From Sulfurimonas sp. (lineage in GTDB: Bacteria; Campylobacterota; Campylobacteria; Campylobacterales; Sulfurimonadaceae), in contig NZ_JALSKT010000080.1 of the NCBI RefSeq assembly GCF_026988655.1, positions 20,897-84,896 of the forward strand: a DNA stretch of 64,000 bases. Reading direction: 5' to 3'. Positions 61,638-64,000 of the stretch are shown in pieces. The stretch's first letter is position 1, and every line of letters begins with the position of its first letter. The notes under the pieces are model-generated. The model saw only the letters and a list, made by a program, of their open reading frames with translations. It was not told the origin of the DNA and made no database searches. A program made the position numbers and the translations under genes.

Positions 61638-63749
61638 CTACATTGCCTCTTTTTGCTGGGTGCTTTCATGTGCATGTATCAGTTCATCGTCACATTTTGG
61701 ACAATACTCGTGTTCTCCTGAGAGATAGCCGTGTTTTGGACAAACACTAAACAGCGGCGTTACTGTAATATAGGGGAGCCTGAAGTTTGTTATAACATTT
61801 TTTACAAGCTTGCGGGCAGCTTCTGCTGAAGAGAGTCTCTCTTGCATATAGAGATGCAATACAGTCCCTCCGGTATATTTTGTCTGCAGATCATCCTGCA
61901 GTGTCAGTGCCTCAAACGGATCATCCGTCAGACCGACGGGAATCTGTGATGAGTTTGTATAATAGATGTTTTCATCCATACCGGCCTGTATGATTTTGTT
62001 CCCGTATCTTTTCTTGTCTTCTTTGGCAAATCTGTAGGTTGTTCCCTCCGCCGGTGTCGCCTCAAGATTGTAAAGATTTCCGGTCTCTTCTTGAAATAAA
62101 ACCATCCTTTCTCTTATGTGGATGAGTATTTCGGTTGCAAAGTCAATTCCCTGTGTTGTGCTGATATCATAGGCTCCGTTAGAAAAATTGAGTATCATTT
62201 CATTCATTCCGTTCACACCAATGGTGGAGAAATGGTTGTTAAATCCGCTCAAATACCTTTTTGTATAGGGAAAAAGACCCCGTTCAAACATTTCCTCAAT
62301 AAAGACCCTTTTTTTCTCCAGAGTGGATTTTGCATATTCCATTAACTCATCAAGTCGCTCCAGCAGTGCCGACATATTTCCTTTGTGAAAAAATCCCAGT
62401 CTTGCCATATTGATGGTCACAACACCGATGCTTCCGGTCATCTCCGCACTGCCAAAGAGACCACCGCCTCGTTTAAGAAGTTCTCTTAAATCAAGCTGTA
62501 GTCTGCAACACATACTTCTGACATGCCCCGGTTTGTAGGCTTCTTCGTTTGCAACAAGTTTCCCGTTTTTATCTCTTTTAAATTGGCTCCTTATGAAATT
62601 TTGAAAATAGGAAGAGCCGATTTTTGCCGTGTTTTCAAACAGCAGATCTGTATTTTCTCCATACCAGTCAAAATCTTCAGTGATATTGACAGTAGGTATG
62701 GGAAATGTAAAAGGCTGACCGGTTTTGTCCCCCTCAGTCATAATCTCATAGTAGGCTTTGTTGATGATGTGCATCTCTTTTTGAAAATGTTTATATGTCA
62801 TACTCGTGAGGGATGCGGCACCCCTCTGCTGTGCTTTGAATCGTAGATGAGTATCTGAAATATTTTTAAAAAGATGCTCTTGCTTACATGTAGGTATCTG
62901 ATCTTTGAGGTCATCGGGAACATTCCAGTCTATAGTGATATTTGTAAAAGGTGATTGTCCCCATCGTGCAGGAACATTAAGGTTATATATGAAACTGCGA
63001 ATACTTTTTTTTACCTCCTTGTATGAAAGTTGATCCTTAAAAAGATAAGGTGCAAGGTATGTGTCAAAAGATGAAAAAGCCTGTGCTCCAGCCCATTCAC
63101 TTTGTAAAATACCCAGAAAATTTGCCATTTGTCCAAGGGCTTCGCGAAAATGTTGCGCTGCATCACTCTCAACTCTCCCCCTTACTCCGTTAAATCCTTC
63201 ATCAAGAAGAACTCTCAGACTCCAGCCGGCACAGTAGCCGGTAAGGCAGTCTAGATCATGTATGTGATAGTCCCCGTTTCTATGCGCATACCCTTCTTCT
63301 TTTGAGTAGACTTTGTCCAGCCAGTAATTTGCTATAACCTTTCCTGCCGTATTGTTTACAAGCCCTGCATTGGAGTATCCTGTATTGGAGTTGGCTTTGA
63401 TTCTCCAGTCACTCCCGCTGATATACTCTTCAATCGTCTGCGTAGAGTTAATATAGGTTGTGTCTTCTCTCAGAAGATTCTCTCTTTGGAGTTTATGCAG
63501 GTGTCGATAGAGCATGAACGAACGCATGACATCAAACTGTTTTGCTTTGTACAACTCCTGCTCTATAATGTCTTGTATGTCTTCTACGGCAACAACCCGT
63601 TTGGCATCGAGTTTTTGTATAACTTTTTTGTAAATTGCTTCGTCAACATCTACATTCTCACTTAAAAAAGCTTTTTTGATGGCATCTTCTATCTTGTATG
63701 CGAAAAACTGTTTGTAAGAACCGTCTCGTTTTAAAATATATTCTACCAT
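61638..63749 (-). CDS. nrdD: Anaerobic ribonucleoside-triphosphate reductase NrdD, large chain without glycyl site
   Basis: Class III RNR large chain, reducing ribonucleotides to deoxyribonucleotides without oxygen. It has an ATP-cone allosteric domain at residues 1-95, the class III barrel (DYHIHDLDCLTGYCAGWSLR; RGAASLTSMTY; MCCRLQLDLRELLKRGGGLFGSAEMTGSIGVVTINMARLG) and a Cys-rich C-terminal knuckle (Cys670, His673, Cys683, Cys686). The chain stops at 703 residues, before the glycyl radical motif that normal NrdD carries; that motif is on the next small gene. Upstream are three TCACT repeats. Confidence 0.94.
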   Translation of the reverse strand: MVEYILKRDGSYKQFFAYKIEDAIKKAFLSENVDVDEAIYKKVIQKLDAKRVVAVEDIQDIIEQELYKAKQFDVMRSFMLYRHLHKLQRENLLREDTTYINSTQTIEEYISGSDWRIKANSNTGYSNAGLVNNTAGKVIANYWLDKVYSKEEGYAHRNGDYHIHDLDCLTGYCAGWSLRVLLDEGFNGVRGRVESDAAQHFREALGQMANFLGILQSEWAGAQAFSSFDTYLAPYLFKDQLSYKEVKKSIRSFIYNLNVPARWGQSPFTNITIDWNVPDDLKDQIPTCKQEHLFKNISDTHLRFKAQQRGAASLTSMTYKHFQKEMHIINKAYYEIMTEGDKTGQPFTFPIPTVNITEDFDWYGENTDLLFENTAKIGSSYFQNFIRSQFKRDKNGKLVANEEAYKPGHVRSMCCRLQLDLRELLKRGGGLFGSAEMTGSIGVVTINMARLGFFHKGNMSALLERLDELMEYAKSTLEKKRVFIEEMFERGLFPYTKRYLSGFNNHFSTIGVNGMNEMILNFSNGAYDISTTQGIDFATEILIHIRERMVLFQEETGNLYNLEATPAEGTTYRFAKEDKKRYGNKIIQAGMDENIYYTNSSQIPVGLTDDPFEALTLQDDLQTKYTGGTVLHLYMQERLSSAEAARKLVKNVITNFRLPYITVTPLFSVCPKHGYLSGEHEYCPKCDDELIHAHESTQQKEAM

Positions 63750-63804
63750 CTATTTCTCTCCTTCTTAAATGATAGTGGCAGTTTATAGAAAGTGAAGTTA
63801 AAAA

Positions 63805-63836
63805 TCACTAATAGTTTTTGTCACTTTTGTGTCACT
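63805..63836 (-). promoter_or_regulatory. Repeated TCACT boxes upstream of nrdD
   Basis: TGTCACT occurs at 63819-63825 and 63830-63836, exactly 11 bases (one helical turn) apart, with a third TCACT at 63805-63809. On the nrdD strand they read AGTGACA. The spacing suits a regulator that binds one face of the helix, upstream of nrdD. No known consensus is matched by eye. Confidence 0.4.
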
Positions 63837-63873
63837 GCATGTGCGATTAATAATACTTTTACATTGTTTTGGA

Positions 63874-63879
63874 TATAAT
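63874..63879 (+). promoter_or_regulatory. Possible -10 box for a gene right of the window
   Basis: GGATATAATTCCC is a good -10 box in context, with no convincing -35 box at 17 bases. The leader after it is AT-rich and ends in the hairpin at 63953-63988, running out of the window. Confidence 0.35.
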
Positions 63880-63952
63880 TCCCATCCACTTTACTGTTTT
63901 AACAAAGCAAAGAGTATTTCTACCTATGTAATTATATATAGATAAAAGTATT

Positions 63953-63988
63953 GGCAAGCGAAGTTACAACAAGTACTTCGTGCTTGCC
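63953..63988 (+). other. Stable hairpin at the right edge
   Basis: GGCAAGC (63953-63959) pairs with GCTTGCC (63982-63988) and GAAGT (63960-63964) with ACTTC (63975-63979), with a two-base bulge (GT) and a 10-base loop. It is a long, GC-richer structure in an AT-rich leader. It may be a leader structure of the next transcript or a palindromic repeat; the window ends 12 bases later. Confidence 0.4.
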
Positions 63989-64000
63989 TAGAGGCAGTAA

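Noticed and set aside
61464..61640. Simple frameshift breaking nrdD
   Set aside because: The small ORF has its own RBS and ATG after the TAG stop and the large chain ends after a full Cys-rich knuckle, so two genes are more likely; a sequencing error cannot be fully excluded.

Overview
The window is about 64 kb of AT-rich bacterial chromosome from a Campylobacterota (epsilonproteobacterium), most likely Sulfurimonas or a close relative. This is inferred from protein family character, not from a search. The pointers are a FliS/FliD flagellar block with an H. pylori-type sigma-28 promoter, a futalosine-pathway MqnA, a histidine kinase with the AHQWRQPL box typical of the phylum, a GluP-like sugar transporter, an S10-spc ribosomal operon without rpmD, and an anaerobic ribonucleotide reductase. 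No rRNA, CRISPR array, prophage or intact insertion sequence was found.

Layout. 1-1.2 kb: flagellar fliD (cut by the window edge) and fliS with a small partner gene. 1.2-5.4 kb: an SDR enzyme, a three-gene sugar uptake unit (HAD phosphatase, MFS sugar symporter, hexose-6-phosphate mutarotase) and a flavin reductase. 5.5-6.1 kb: five tRNA genes (Leu, Arg, Arg, His, Pro) behind a perfect consensus sigma-70 promoter. 6.2-10.8 kb: an NSS-family transporter, thiG, bifunctional NAD(P)HX repair enzyme and a P-loop ATPase. 10.8-11.1 kb: a 269-bp MITE-like palindromic element. 11.1-14.1 kb: kdsD, an RsuA/RluB pseudouridine synthase, rarA. 14.1-17.6 kb: a STAS protein, a nitrate/nitrite-type chemoreceptor and a PP2C phosphatase fused to an anti-sigma-type kinase. 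17.6-19.9 kb: malic enzyme and mqnA bracketed by inverted copies of a 78-bp repeat. 19.9-22.4 kb: molybdopterin genes moaD, moaE, moeA and an unknown gene. 22.4-24.2 kb: HupE/UreJ-like protein and a periplasmic PPIase. 24.3-38.2 kb: galE facing a complete but rearranged Pel exopolysaccharide operon (C-D-E-F-G-A-split B). 38.2-39.8 kb: rnhB and an ATPase. 39.9-50.7 kb: ribosomal operon rpsJ to secY-map-infA. 50.7-58.9 kb: chorismate mutase, small proteins, a CvfB-like RNA-binding protein, a lipoprotein, NnrS, an SPL-like radical SAM enzyme, an exported Hsp20, a Crp-like regulator and a nitroreductase. 58.9-60.8 kb: a PAS histidine kinase and response regulator. 60.8-63.7 kb: nrdG, a separate 50-residue glycyl-radical peptide and nrdD.

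The strongest unexplained signal is an octamer, AAACGCAG (usually T/C-AAACGCAG-T/C). I count 46 copies by eye, against roughly one to two expected by chance. It occurs in both orientations almost equally, in at least five of six reading frames inside unrelated proteins, and once between two convergent genes. It is nearly absent from the ribosomal operon and absent from the last 6 kb. This looks like selection on DNA, and a DNA-uptake-sequence-like role is the leading hypothesis.

Other points of interest are the glycyl radical site of NrdD encoded on its own small gene, a Pel operon in which PelB appears split into an inner-membrane TPR protein and an outer-membrane porin, a compact partner-switching module around a chemoreceptor, an exported small heat-shock protein, and two families of palindromic repeat.
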